DNA of 41,195 nt from Alphaproteobacteria bacterium (GCA_026126215.1 JAHCJQ010000019.1:1-41195), one strand, 5' to 3'; positions 22,940-31,257 are shown, counted from the first letter of the stretch. The notes: generated by a model not told the origin, from the letters alone. Numbers and translations: made by a program.

Positions 22940-23371
22940 TCAGTCCTTGCAGGCTCTGGCATAATTCTCTATGCGCGTGCGAAAATCCGGCGGAATGGCA
23001 TGCGGCCGGATGGTCGCCGCATCGATGATGACGGACACCAGCCGGCCCTCGAAGCAGAGTTCGCCCGCGGGGTTCCTGCCCTCGATCCGCACGGTTATGG
23101 AAGACCGGCCGATCTCGAGCACGAGCACGCCTACATCGAACTCCTCGTGCGGAAACAGCGGCTTGCGAAAGTCCAGGCTGGCATGGGCGAGGGGGGAGCC
23201 GAGACCGTGCAGGCGGCGCAATCCATACCAATCGACGCCGACGATATCGGCGAACCAGGATTCGAGCGCTTCGACCGCATAGTCCATGAAGCGCGGCGTG
23301 TAGACGATTCCGGCCGGGTCGGTTTCGCCCCATTTGACACGCCGGCGGATCCTGTAAGGCACCTGCTTCAT
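22940..23371 (-). CDS. Hotdog-fold acyl-CoA thioesterase (4-hydroxybenzoyl-CoA thioesterase family)
   Basis: The 143-aa hotdog protein has the YbgC/4HBT active-site sequence RVKWGETDPAGIVYTPRFMD, with catalytic Asp at D18. It also contains RFMDYAVEALESWF, GSPLAHASLDFRKPLFPHEE and IEGRNPAGELCFEGRLV. These enzymes hydrolyse acyl- or aroyl-CoA thioesters. The benzoyl-CoA locus is 0.8 kb away, but on a separate transcription unit, so a role in releasing trapped aromatic CoA esters is only a suggestion. First gene before gpt on the minus strand; the start region at 23371 lacks a strong ribosome site. Confidence 0.88.
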   Translation of the reverse strand: MKQVPYRIRRRVKWGETDPAGIVYTPRFMDYAVEALESWFADIVGVDWYGLRRLHGLGSPLAHASLDFRKPLFPHEEFDVGVLVLEIGRSSITVRIEGRNPAGELCFEGRLVSVIIDAATIRPHAIPPDFRTRIENYARACKD

Positions 23372-23610
23372 GCGGGCTGGACTATAGCGGCTCCGCCAAC
23401 GGCGTAAAGCGCGCTGCCCCGTCCTGTGCCAATATGACCCGGCCGGTCAAGAAGAGTTGTATTGCCGACGCAGGCCGGCTTCGGCGAACTTCCAAGATCG
23501 GCGCGCAGGCTGCCCGCCCTGATGTTGGCTGCGGGCGGTCGCCGATGCCAGCGACCACGCCAAGGGCTCCCTTCCTGGACGAGCGGGAGGGTGGGGCGAG
23601 GGGAAGCGCC

Positions 23611-24207
23611 ATGCCGACCAGACAGGAGAGGCTCGAGACCTTGTACCAGATCAAGAGCCGCAAGCTTGCCGATCTCTATTGGTATTGGCGCGGCCTGCGG
23701 GAGGACGGACTGCTGCCGAGCCGCGAGAGCGTCCGGCCCGAACCGATCGCCGCTCTGCTCAATCGGCTGTGGCTGCTCGACGTGGAACGCGATCCGATCC
23801 GCTTTCGCACCCGGCTCAGTGGGACGGACCTCTATGAATCGCTTGGCGGCGAGGCCACCGGCCAGTATCTCGCGCCGGAACGTTTCGGCAGCAATTGGGA
23901 CATCATCCGTCAGGGCCATGAAGCGGTGGTGACGACTGCGCGGCCACATTTTGCCGCCTCATATTTCGAACCCCAGGACGGCGGGCCGGGGCGCGTGCTC
24001 GTCGAGGTCGTGCTGCTGCCGCTCGCGCGGGATGGCCGGAACGTGGACACGCTGATGGGCTGCCAGGCGATCACCCTGGAGGGTGCCAGCCCGCATTCAG
24101 TCAAGCCGGGCCTGATCCGCGACCAGGCCCGGGTTCCGATCGTCCTGTATGCGCCGCTCGAGGAAGCCAACCTGCCGCCCCGCGAGCCGCCCCTTACGCC
24201 TGCCTGA
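23611..24207 (+). CDS. PAS-domain protein of the Rhodospirillales single-domain type
   Basis: The 198-aa protein carries one PAS-like domain (PAS_5 type). Family hallmarks: LADLYWYWRGLREDGLLPSR (residues about 17-36), IAALLNRLWLLDVERDPIRF (about 44-63), FRTRLSGTDLYESLGGEATG and a C-terminal beta region ending IVLYAPLEEANLP. No kinase, GGDEF or DNA-binding output domain is attached. Such single-domain proteins are abundant in Rhodospirillales and mostly uncharacterised. The ATG at 23611 has GAGGGG 8 bp upstream; the open frame before it is not family-like. Its 3' end overlaps the convergent boxB gene by 14 bp. The 239-bp spacer upstream holds no recognisable gene. Confidence 0.82.
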   Translation: MPTRQERLETLYQIKSRKLADLYWYWRGLREDGLLPSRESVRPEPIAALLNRLWLLDVERDPIRFRTRLSGTDLYESLGGEATGQYLAPERFGSNWDIIRQGHEAVVTTARPHFAASYFEPQDGGPGRVLVEVVLLPLARDGRNVDTLMGCQAITLEGASPHSVKPGLIRDQARVPIVLYAPLEEANLPPREPPLTPA

Positions 24208-25609
24208 CATATTGGAAGTCGACCGGCTGGTTGTTGATGCCGCGCGCCGGCGGCGCGATCCAGCCGGCGAACTTGCCCGGTTCCGTCACCGGGCGCATCA
24301 GCGAGGCGATAAAGGCGTGGTCGCGCTCGTCGGGCAGCCATTCGCGGTGCCGCCGGTCCCATTCCGCCTGCGAGATGATCTGGCCCTCCGGAGTGACCCG
24401 GATATCGGCAAAATTACCGATGGCGCGGTGGAAGGCCCGATGCGGCAGCTTGAGCGCGAAATCGATGCCAGCCTTCTCGATCACGCGGTTCCAGCGCAGC
24501 ACGCCCTTGGCGCAATCGGCGATGTAATCATCGCGCAACCTTTCGTTCAGCGCGGTGAGCGCCGGCGCCTCGATCTGGCGCAGCCGGTCGGCATCGGCTT
24601 CCCAGACCGGATAGACCGCGTCCACGAGGCGGTGATCGTCGTCCTTGCGCGTCTCCTCGAAGCGTCCCTTGAGCCCCATCGTGTAGTAATTGGCGGCATT
24701 GGTGGACAGTTCGGACCCGAACAGGTCGAGCGAGACCGAGAAATGGAAGTTGAGATACTTCTGCAGAAGTTGGAGCGGGATGCCGCCATGGCGCGCCACG
24801 TCCTCCGTCCCATGCTCGCGCATGAGTTCGCAGGTGCGCTGGATGATGCGGCCGATGCCGGTCTCGCCCACGAACATGTGATGCGCTTCCTCGGTCAGCA
24901 TGAAGCGGCAGGTGCGCGAGAGCGGGTCGAAGCCTGACTCGGCCAGCGAGGCAAGCTGGTACTTGCCGTCGCGGTCGGTGAAATATGTGAACATGAAAAA
25001 GGAGAGCCAGTCCGGCGTCTTCTCGTTGAAGGCACCCAGAATCCGCGGCTTGTCCTGGTCGCCCGAACGCCGCTGCAGCAGCGCCTCCGCTTCCTCGCGG
25101 CCGTCGCGGCCGAAATATGCGTCGAGCAGGTAGACCATGGCCCAGAGGTGGCGGCCTTCCTCGACATTGACCTGGAACAGATTGCGCAAGTCGTAGAGCG
25201 ACGGGCAGGTCTGGCCGAGCAGGCGCTGCTGCTCCACGGATGCGGGTTCCGTGTCGCCCTGTGTCACGATCAGCCGGCGCAACACGCCGCGATACTCGCC
25301 CGGCACCTCCTGCCAGGCTTTTTCGCCCTTGTGGTCGCCGAAGGCGATGCGCCGGTCGGCCTCCGGCTCGGCAAGAAAGATGCCCCAGCGATAGTCGGGC
25401 ATCTTTACATAGCCGAACTGCGCCCAGCCCTTGGCATCGACGGAGACGGCGGTGCGCAGATAGACGTCGCGCATCTGGAAACCCTCCGGTCCCATTTCCT
25501 TCCACCAGTCGATGAACTTCGGCTGCCATTCCTCCAGCGCCCGTTGCAGGCGGCGGTTCTCCGAAAGATGGACGTTGTTCGGGATGCGCTCGATATAGTC
25601 GATGGCCAT
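24194..25609 (-). CDS. boxB: Benzoyl-CoA 2,3-epoxidase, di-iron oxygenase component
   Basis: Cytoplasmic enzyme that epoxidises benzoyl-CoA with O2 in the aerobic benzoyl-CoA pathway. Full length (471 aa) and highly family-like: MAIDYIERIPNNVHLSENRR, EEWQPKFIDWWKEMGPEGFQ, YDLRNLFQVNVEEGRHLWAM and a C-terminal PARGINNQPVDFQYVRQA. The ferritin-like di-iron ligands are in place: E121, ExxH at E151/H154, D212 and ExxH at E241/H244, one position shifted from the Azoarcus enzyme as I remember it. BoxB normally receives electrons from BoxA, which is absent from the window. The ATG shares one base with the boxC stop and has AAGGAGGG upstream. Last gene of boxR-boxC-boxB. Confidence 0.97.
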   Translation of the reverse strand: MAIDYIERIPNNVHLSENRRLQRALEEWQPKFIDWWKEMGPEGFQMRDVYLRTAVSVDAKGWAQFGYVKMPDYRWGIFLAEPEADRRIAFGDHKGEKAWQEVPGEYRGVLRRLIVTQGDTEPASVEQQRLLGQTCPSLYDLRNLFQVNVEEGRHLWAMVYLLDAYFGRDGREEAEALLQRRSGDQDKPRILGAFNEKTPDWLSFFMFTYFTDRDGKYQLASLAESGFDPLSRTCRFMLTEEAHHMFVGETGIGRIIQRTCELMREHGTEDVARHGGIPLQLLQKYLNFHFSVSLDLFGSELSTNAANYYTMGLKGRFEETRKDDDHRLVDAVYPVWEADADRLRQIEAPALTALNERLRDDYIADCAKGVLRWNRVIEKAGIDFALKLPHRAFHRAIGNFADIRVTPEGQIISQAEWDRRHREWLPDERDHAFIASLMRPVTEPGKFAGWIAPPARGINNQPVDFQYVRQA

Positions 25610-27258
25610 CAGACCCTCCTTCTGTCGAACTCGGCCCGCTGGCCGCTGCCATAGAGCTTGAGCGCGCCTTTCTCGCCGGCCGCGTTCGGCCGCTGGAAAA
25701 TCCAGTTCTGCCAGGCCGAAAGGCGGCTGAAGATCTTGCTTTCCATGGTTTCCGGCCCGCCGAAGCGCAGGTTCGCTTCCATGCCGGTCAAGCCGTCCGG
25801 CGAGAAGGCAGCGCGTTCCTCGATGGCGATGCGGACCTCGTCCTCCCAGTCGATATCGTCGGGGATGAAGGTGACGAGGCCGAGTTCTGCGGCCACCTCC
25901 GCGTCCAGCGGACGGGCGATTTCGGCCTTGAGCGCCTCGATGCGCTCCGGCTCGGCGAGAAAGCGGCTTTCAAGCCGGCTCAGACCGTTCACCATCGGAT
26001 AGCGGCCGAAGTTCATTTCGGTCAGGCGGATCGAAGCCGGCGGGCGGTTGTCGCCCTCGAAACGCCCCAGCAGCATGTAGGAGCGGTCCGAGGCCAGCGC
26101 CAGTTCGAGCAGCGTCCCGCTGAAGCAGGAGCCCGGCTCGATCAGGGTGAAGACCGAGCGGGAGGAAACGTCGATCCGTTTGAGCACCCGCTTCAGATAG
26201 AGCTGGATCTCGCGCACCAGCCAGTCGCCCGCATGGTCGACGAGCGCCCGGTCATGCGCCTCGACGAGGCCGGCATCGCCGCTGGAATGGAAGACCCAGG
26301 TGCCGCACTCGAGTTCGTTGCTGCGCAGATGCAGGATCAGGTCGTCGAGTTGGCGCGCCAGCGCCAGCGGCCAGAAGCCCGCACCTGCGGCGTGGATCGC
26401 CGCGATGCCATCGGGCGGCGGTGCCGCGGGTCCCTTGACGCTGACATGGACCGCGCCGCGATCGCGGTCGATTTCCGCCTCGAGATGGTCGTAGGCGATG
26501 CGCTCGCCCTCGATGCGGCGGGCGAGGGGAGGAAGGGCAATGCCCCTGGCGCCGGAGGGGCGGTCGGAGCGGGCGGCGAAGTCTCGCGCCCGTTCCCGCA
26601 CCGTCGCTTCGAGCCGCGAGCGCGGCACCACCTCGTCCACCAGGCGCCAGTCCACCGCGCGGCGGCCTTTCACGCCTTCCTCGGTCGAGCAGAAGAAATC
26701 CGCGAGGTCGCGGCGCACCTTGCGCTTGTCGGTCAGCCTGGTCAGGCCGCCAGTGCCGGGCAGCACGGCCAGGAGCGGCAGTTCGGGCAGGGATACGGCA
26801 GTATTTCCGTCATCGGCCATGACGATATAGTCGGTGGCCAGCGCCAGTTCGTAGCCGCCGCCGGCGCAGGCGCCGTTGATCGCGGTCAGGTAGACCTGGC
26901 GGGAATGTTCGGTCGCATCCTCGATGGAATTACGCGTCTCGTTGGTGAACTTGCAGAAATTCACCTTGTGGTGATGGGTCGAGAGGCTGAGCATTCGGAT
27001 GTTGGCGCCGGCGCAGAACACCCGGTCCTTGCCCGAGGCGAGAATCACGGCCTTGACCTCTGGATGCTCGAATCGCAGCCGCTGCACGGCATCGTAGAGT
27101 TCGATATCGACGCCAAGATCGTAGGAGTTGAGCTTCATCTCGTAGCCCGGCTGGAGACCGCCATCCTCCTTCACGTCCATCACCAGCCGTGCGATGTCGC
27201 CCTCCACTTCCAGGCGCCAGTGACGGTAGCGGGCGGGCTCGGTGCGGAAGTCGATCAT
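25609..27258 (-). CDS. boxC: 2,3-epoxybenzoyl-CoA dihydrolase (benzoyl-CoA ring-cleaving lyase)
   Basis: Second enzyme of the box pathway. It opens the epoxidised ring, releasing formate and 3,4-dehydroadipyl-CoA semialdehyde. The 549-aa protein is a long crotonase: residues 1-280 hold the first domain (ILASGKDRVFCAGANIRMLS, then AINGACAGGGYELALATDYI and LPELPLLAVLPGTGGLTRLT), and the second half, a degenerate crotonase-like domain, is typical of BoxC (LIEPGSCFSGTLLELALASD, SIRLTEMNFGRYPMVNGLSR, SKIFSRLSAWQNWIFQRPNA). The start has AGAGGAG 7 bp upstream and overlaps the boxR stop by 4 bp (ATGA), so regulator and enzyme are translationally coupled. All diagnostic regions are intact. Confidence 0.97.
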   Translation of the reverse strand: MIDFRTEPARYRHWRLEVEGDIARLVMDVKEDGGLQPGYEMKLNSYDLGVDIELYDAVQRLRFEHPEVKAVILASGKDRVFCAGANIRMLSLSTHHHKVNFCKFTNETRNSIEDATEHSRQVYLTAINGACAGGGYELALATDYIVMADDGNTAVSLPELPLLAVLPGTGGLTRLTDKRKVRRDLADFFCSTEEGVKGRRAVDWRLVDEVVPRSRLEATVRERARDFAARSDRPSGARGIALPPLARRIEGERIAYDHLEAEIDRDRGAVHVSVKGPAAPPPDGIAAIHAAGAGFWPLALARQLDDLILHLRSNELECGTWVFHSSGDAGLVEAHDRALVDHAGDWLVREIQLYLKRVLKRIDVSSRSVFTLIEPGSCFSGTLLELALASDRSYMLLGRFEGDNRPPASIRLTEMNFGRYPMVNGLSRLESRFLAEPERIEALKAEIARPLDAEVAAELGLVTFIPDDIDWEDEVRIAIEERAAFSPDGLTGMEANLRFGGPETMESKIFSRLSAWQNWIFQRPNAAGEKGALKLYGSGQRAEFDRRRV

Positions 27259-28157
27259 CGTGGCTCCTCTGGGGATAAAGCGAGATGCAGCAATTCATCG
27301 AGCGCGGCCGCTTCCGGCCGGTCGGAGGTGTCGAGCGTGGCATGTGCCTTGGCATAAAGGGCCTCGCGTTGCGCCAGGATGCGGCGCAGGTCGGCCATTG
27401 CCTCTGCCCGGTCGCCCGCCATCGGGCGGAGATCGCCCTGGGCGATCACGCGGTTCATATGTTCTTCGGGACTGGCCTTGATCCAGATCGTGAAGCAGGA
27501 ATCGAGCAATCGTTCATAAGTCCCTGTTTCCGATACCAGACTGCCTCCAGCCTCGATCACGGCCGCGGGATGTTCGGCAAGTGCCCGCTCCAAGGCCTGG
27601 CGTTCGTAGCGGCGATAGGCGCCCTGGCCGTAAAGATTGAAAATCTCGCTCAATCCGGCCCCGGCTTCCGTTTCGATCAGTTTGGCGAGATCCACGAACG
27701 GAACCGAAAGACGCGCTGCAAGGATTTGGCCAAGCGTGGTTTTTCCCGCTCCACGCAGTCCGATCAGGGCAACCCTTCCCTGGCGCTCGGACCGGCTCCC
27801 GAACTCCCGCTCGATCAGGGCGGCCGCGCGTTCGATCTGGCGTGGGGAAAGGCGATTCAGTTTCTCCAGCAGGAGCGCCAGTTCGACCGGAGGTTCCGCG
27901 CCCTCGCGCACCAGACTCTCCGGGGCGAGACCCATAGCCGCCGCCACCTGGCGCAGCAGGATTATGGAAATGTTGCCTTGACCGCTTTCGAGCTGGGCGA
28001 GGTAGCGTTCCGAGACGCCGGAATGAAGCGCAAGCTGGCGTCGGGTCATGCCGCGGCGGGCGCGCCCGTTCCTGACCCGCTCGCCAAGCTGGCGCAGATA
28101 GCGAAGCTCGTCAGCCTCCGGGTCCGGGCGAGGATTTTCCGCCGCTCTGGCAATCAT
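27255..28157 (-). CDS. boxR: Benzoyl-CoA-responsive regulator (HTH plus shikimate-kinase-like domain)
   Basis: The 300-aa repressor has an XRE-type helix-turn-helix at residues about 24-80 (TRRQLALHSGVSERYLAQLE) and a shikimate-kinase-like sensor domain from about 125 to the end. Its P-loop is GLRGAGKT at 133-140. This architecture and length are those of BzdR/BoxR, which bind benzoyl-CoA in the kinase-like domain and then release DNA. The ATG at 28157 is chosen for GGGAGG 5 bp upstream and MIARAAENPRPDPEADELRY; the frame stays open to 28277 but crosses the operators. First gene of boxRCB. TGCA-type operator repeats over its own -10 box predict autorepression and control of the divergent flavodoxin operon. 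Confidence 0.95.
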   Translation of the reverse strand: MIARAAENPRPDPEADELRYLRQLGERVRNGRARRGMTRRQLALHSGVSERYLAQLESGQGNISIILLRQVAAAMGLAPESLVREGAEPPVELALLLEKLNRLSPRQIERAAALIEREFGSRSERQGRVALIGLRGAGKTTLGQILAARLSVPFVDLAKLIETEAGAGLSEIFNLYGQGAYRRYERQALERALAEHPAAVIEAGGSLVSETGTYERLLDSCFTIWIKASPEEHMNRVIAQGDLRPMAGDRAEAMADLRRILAQREALYAKAHATLDTSDRPEAAALDELLHLALSPEEPR

Positions 28158-28178
28158 GCAGCCTCCCATCGACGAATA

Positions 28179-28192
28179 TGCATTATAGTGCG
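28179..28192 (-). promoter_or_regulatory. Candidate boxRCB -10 region inside a BoxR-type operator
   Basis: On the minus strand CGCA-CTATAA-TGCA has two half-sites separated by 6 bp. A perfect -10 TATAAT (28187-28182) lies between and within them. No good -35 is visible, so an activator or weak promoter is possible. BzdR of Azoarcus is known to bind TGCA repeats with this spacing. The -10 is 25 bp before the boxR ATG. Confidence 0.6.
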
Positions 28193-28199
28193 TTTTATC

Positions 28200-28231
28200 T
28201 GGATAGCGACTCGAAAATGCAGTATGTTGCA
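28200..28231 (+). promoter_or_regulatory. Candidate flavodoxin promoter with BoxR-type operator TGCA-N6-TGCA
   Basis: TGCA-GTATGT-TGCA (28218-28231) is an exact BzdR-style direct repeat with a 6-bp spacer. A plausible plus-strand promoter, TGGATA (28200-28205), 17 bp, TATGTT (28223-28228), places the -10 box inside the repeat. Bound repressor would block it. The hexamers are only 4-of-6 matches; the operator is the stronger evidence. Confidence 0.55.
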
Positions 28232-28264
28232 TTTCAACTCCGGACGAGGGATGAGGGAGGAATG

Positions 28265-28741
28265 ATGGCGCAGCCAATTACGATCCTGGTGGGCACCATG
28301 ACCGGAACGGCGGAACTGGTCGCCGACGAGGTGAAATCGGTGCTTGAGGGCTCCGGCCGCAAGGTCGAGATCCTGGCCATGGACCATCTCGATGCCGGCG
28401 TTTTCGCGCGTCCGGGCCTGTTCCTCGTCTGCACCTCGACCTATGGCCAGGGCGACGTGCCGGACAATGCGCAGGCCTTCCTCTCCGATCTCAAGGAGCG
28501 CCGCCCCGATCTGGGCCATGTCCGCTACGGCGTGATCGGCCTCGGCGACAGCACCTATTTCGATACCTATTGCAACGGCGGCCGCCAGTTCGACGAATTG
28601 CTCGCCGAACTGGGCGCGGCGCGGATCGGCGAGCGGCTCGACCACAATGCTTCCGGGCCCGATCTGCCGGAGGATGCAGGCGCCGCCTGGGCCGCGGATT
28701 GGCTTGGCCTGCTCGACGAAGCGGAGCAGGCGGCGGCCTGA
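28265..28741 (+). CDS. MioC-like flavodoxin
   Basis: The 158-aa FMN-binding flavodoxin. The phosphate loop is GTMTGTAELVADEV (about residues 9-22), with flavin loops at CTSTYGQGDVPDN and GLGDSTYFDTYCNGG. The nearest relatives by eye are MioC and the flavodoxin domain of sulfite or P450 reductases. It probably shuttles electrons in the cytoplasm. Placed divergently from boxRCB behind a BoxR-type operator and ahead of the benzoate-CoA ligase, it may feed BoxB directly or through a reductase elsewhere, since no boxA is nearby; this is inference. GGAGG ends 4 bp before the ATG at 28265 and only 1 bp before the ATG at 28262, so 28265 is preferred. Confidence 0.87.
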   Translation: MAQPITILVGTMTGTAELVADEVKSVLEGSGRKVEILAMDHLDAGVFARPGLFLVCTSTYGQGDVPDNAQAFLSDLKERRPDLGHVRYGVIGLGDSTYFDTYCNGGRQFDELLAELGAARIGERLDHNASGPDLPEDAGAAWAADWLGLLDEAEQAAA

Positions 28742-28761
28742 GGCGCGGAGGGCATTTGCAC

Positions 28762-28780
28762 GGCACAGCGACCCTGTGCC
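28762..28780 (+). other. Small hairpin between flavodoxin and ligase genes
   Basis: GGCACAG-CGACC-CTGTGCC is a perfect 7-bp stem with a 5-base loop, followed by TTACTTC rather than a T-run. A single TGCA lies just before it (28757-28760). It may partly terminate transcription or stabilise the upstream message within the 82-bp gap. Confidence 0.4.
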
Positions 28781-28823
28781 TTACTTCGCATCCGGCATGA
28801 CGGGTATCCGGGGAGGATAAAGA

Positions 28824-30398
28824 ATGAGCGAGCGCCGGGCGCTGGAACTGCCGCGCCAATACAACGCCGCCACGCACTTCATCGACCGCCACCTGGCGGA
28901 AGGCCGGGCGGAGAAGATTGCCTTCATCGACGACCGCGGCAGCTACAGCTATGCGGATCTGGCGCAGCGGGTGAACCGCGCCGGCAACATGCTGCGCGGC
29001 CTCGGCCTCGCGCCCGAACAACGCGTCATGCTCTGCCTGCTGGATGGCATCGACTTTGTCGCCGCCTTCTGGGGCGCGATCAAGATCGGCGCGGTGCCCG
29101 TGCCGGTCAACACGCTGCTGACGCCGGCAGATTACGAATTCATGCTGCGCGACAGCCGCGCGCGCCTGCTCCTCGTATCCGAGGCACTGGCGGATCGCTT
29201 CGCCGGCCTGCGTCTCCGCGCGCCCGACCTGCGCTCGGTCATCGTCTCGGCGCCGAAGGGCGGGCCGGGTTTCGCCGGCTATGGTCATTTCGGGGCGCTC
29301 TGTGCGATGGCGTCCGACCGACTGGCGGCGGCCCCAACCACCTGCGACGACATCGCCTTCTGGCTCTATTCCTCCGGTTCGACCGGCCAGCCCAAGGGCG
29401 CCATGCATCTGCAGTCCGATCTTGTGCAGACAGCCCACCTCTACGGGGACGGCGTGCTCGGCGTGCATGAGGGCGACCTGGTCTTTTCGGCCGCCAAGCT
29501 CTTCTTCGCCTACGGTCTCGGCAATGCCATGACCTTTCCGCTGCATTGCGGCGCGACGGCGCTGCTGATGGCGGAACGGCCGACGCCGGACAGCGTCATG
29601 GCCCGACTGCAACAGTACCGGCCGACGGTCTTCTACGGCGTCCCCACGCTCTATGCGGCGATCCTCGCCAACCCCGGGTTGGGGCGGGCGCAATCCTCGG
29701 AGCGGCTGCGCATCTGCGTCTCCGCCGGGGAGGCGCTGCCGGAGGAGGTGGCGCGGCGCTGGCGCGAGCGTTTCGGCGTCGAGATCCTGGACGGCATCGG
29801 TTCCACCGAGATGCTGCACATCTTCCTCTCCAACCGGCTGGACGACATCCGTTACGGCACCACCGGCCGGGCGGTGCCGGGCTATGAACTTCGGATCGCG
29901 GACGAGGCGGGCCGGGACGTGGCCGATGGCCAGATCGGCGAGCTGTTGGTCAAGGGGCCGTCCGCCGCGGCGGGGTACTGGAACAGCCGCGCCAAGTCGC
30001 TCTCGACCTTTCAGGGCCCCTGGACGCGCACCGGCGACAAGTATGTGCGCGACGCCGACGGCTACTACCGCTATGCCGGCCGGGCGGACGACATGCTGAA
30101 GGTTTCGGGAATCTGGGTCTCGCCCTTCGAGGTGGAATCGGCGCTCATGGCGCACGATCAGGTCCTGGAAGCTGCGGTGGTAGGGATCGAGGACCGGGAC
30201 CGGCTGGTCAAGCCCAAGGCGTTCGTGGTTGCCCGACCGGGGGCGACGGCGGATGAGGCGCTGGCCGAGGCGCTGCGCTCCTTCGTGAAGGACCGTCTTG
30301 CCCCTTACAAGTATCCGCGCTGGATCGAATTCGTGGACGAGTTGCCCAAGACCGCGACCGGCAAGATCCAGCGCTTCAAGCTGCGCCAGCGCCAGTGA
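28824..30398 (+). CDS. Benzoate-CoA ligase family protein
   Basis: Cytoplasmic AMP-forming ligase of 524 aa that activates benzoate, or a close aromatic acid, to its CoA ester, the entry step of the box pathway. The ATP/AMP loop YSSGSTGQPKG is at residues 182-192, then FFAYGLGNAMTFPLHCGATA, the A5 motif DGIGSTEMLHIFLSN, WTRTGDKYVRDADGYYRYAG, and the catalytic lysine K514 in PKTATGKIQRFKL. AKLFFAYGLGNAM and GSTEMLHIFLSNRLDD are characteristic of benzoate-CoA ligases. GGGAGG lies 8 bp upstream of the ATG. The next gene starts within its stop codon (GTGA overlap). Substrate breadth (halo- or aminobenzoates) cannot be read here. The usual names would be bclA or badA. Confidence 0.95.
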   Translation: MSERRALELPRQYNAATHFIDRHLAEGRAEKIAFIDDRGSYSYADLAQRVNRAGNMLRGLGLAPEQRVMLCLLDGIDFVAAFWGAIKIGAVPVPVNTLLTPADYEFMLRDSRARLLLVSEALADRFAGLRLRAPDLRSVIVSAPKGGPGFAGYGHFGALCAMASDRLAAAPTTCDDIAFWLYSSGSTGQPKGAMHLQSDLVQTAHLYGDGVLGVHEGDLVFSAAKLFFAYGLGNAMTFPLHCGATALLMAERPTPDSVMARLQQYRPTVFYGVPTLYAAILANPGLGRAQSSERLRICVSAGEALPEEVARRWRERFGVEILDGIGSTEMLHIFLSNRLDDIRYGTTGRAVPGYELRIADEAGRDVADGQIGELLVKGPSAAAGYWNSRAKSLSTFQGPWTRTGDKYVRDADGYYRYAGRADDMLKVSGIWVSPFEVESALMAHDQVLEAAVVGIEDRDRLVKPKAFVVARPGATADEALAEALRSFVKDRLAPYKYPRWIEFVDELPKTATGKIQRFKLRQRQ

Positions 30399-31198
30399 CC
30401 GATCGGCTCCGCCTCTCCGGCGGCGAGCTCGAACTCGTCTGGCACGGCGAGCGGCGGCCGGGCGCGCCGGTGCTCGTCTTCCTGCACGAGGGACTTGGCT
30501 CGGCCGGTCTCTGGCGCGACTTCCCGGCGCGCGTCACCGCTGCCAGCGGGCTGCCGGCGCTGGTCTACAGCCGCTTCGGCTATGGCGCCTCCGATCCCTG
30601 CGCGCTGCCGCGCCCGCTCAGCTACATGCATGACGAGGGGCTTCTGGTCCTGCCGGAGCTTCTGGAGCGGCTCGAAATCGACACTTGCGTCCTGGTCGGC
30701 CATTCCGATGGCGCGTCCATCGCCATCATTCATGCCGGAGGTGCGCCGCGGCCGGGCCTCGCGGGCGCGGTGCTGATGGCGCCGCACGTCTTCAACGAAG
30801 ATGTTTCCGTGCGTTCCATCGCCGCTGCGAAGGCGGCCTACGAGAGCGGGGATCTCAGATCGCGGCTGGAGCGCTGGCACGGCGCGAACGTAGATTGTGC
30901 CTTCTACGGGTGGAACGGCGCATGGCTCGATCCCGGCTTCCGCGACTGGAACATCGAGGCGTATCTGCCGGCCATCAACGTGCCCCTTCTCGTCATCCAG
31001 GGACGCGACGACGAATATGGCACCCTGGCGCAGGTCGAGGCGATCCGCGTCGGCGCCACGAGGGCAGGGACGGAACTGTTGATTCTCGATCACTGCGGCC
31101 ATTCGCCCCACCGGGACCGCCCGGAGGAAACGCTTGCGGCGATCACGGACTTCCTTGCCGGGCCGGCCGCGGCCGGGTCGCCGCTCACGCGAGGTTGA
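30395..31198 (+). CDS. Alpha/beta hydrolase coupled to the benzoate-CoA ligase
   Basis: The 267-aa alpha/beta hydrolase. The nucleophile elbow is GHSDGAS (S104); the likely acid is in IQGRDDEYGT (about residue 205) and the His in LDHCGHSPHRDRPEE near 232. HEGLGSAGLWRDFPARV near the N-terminus supplies the oxyanion region. Its GTG start overlaps the ligase stop by 4 bp, so the two are translated together. Similar hydrolases are often seen in box loci; a role in hydrolysing an aromatic CoA ester, ester precursor or a lactone by-product is possible. The exact substrate is unknown. All three catalytic residues appear present. Confidence 0.88.
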   Translation: MTDRLRLSGGELELVWHGERRPGAPVLVFLHEGLGSAGLWRDFPARVTAASGLPALVYSRFGYGASDPCALPRPLSYMHDEGLLVLPELLERLEIDTCVLVGHSDGASIAIIHAGGAPRPGLAGAVLMAPHVFNEDVSVRSIAAAKAAYESGDLRSRLERWHGANVDCAFYGWNGAWLDPGFRDWNIEAYLPAINVPLLVIQGRDDEYGTLAQVEAIRVGATRAGTELLILDHCGHSPHRDRPEETLAAITDFLAGPAAAGSPLTRG

Positions 31199-31257
31199 CT
31201 TGCCGCCCAGCCGGCAGGGGTTACCCTCCACGACTGAGTTGCGAGGGAAAATCAGTC

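Noticed and set aside
22428..23333. A fused 301-codon frame of thioesterase-region sequence with Gpt
   Set aside because: The upstream half is out of frame with the real hotdog thioesterase. Gpt starts at 22931 with a good ribosome site and normal length.
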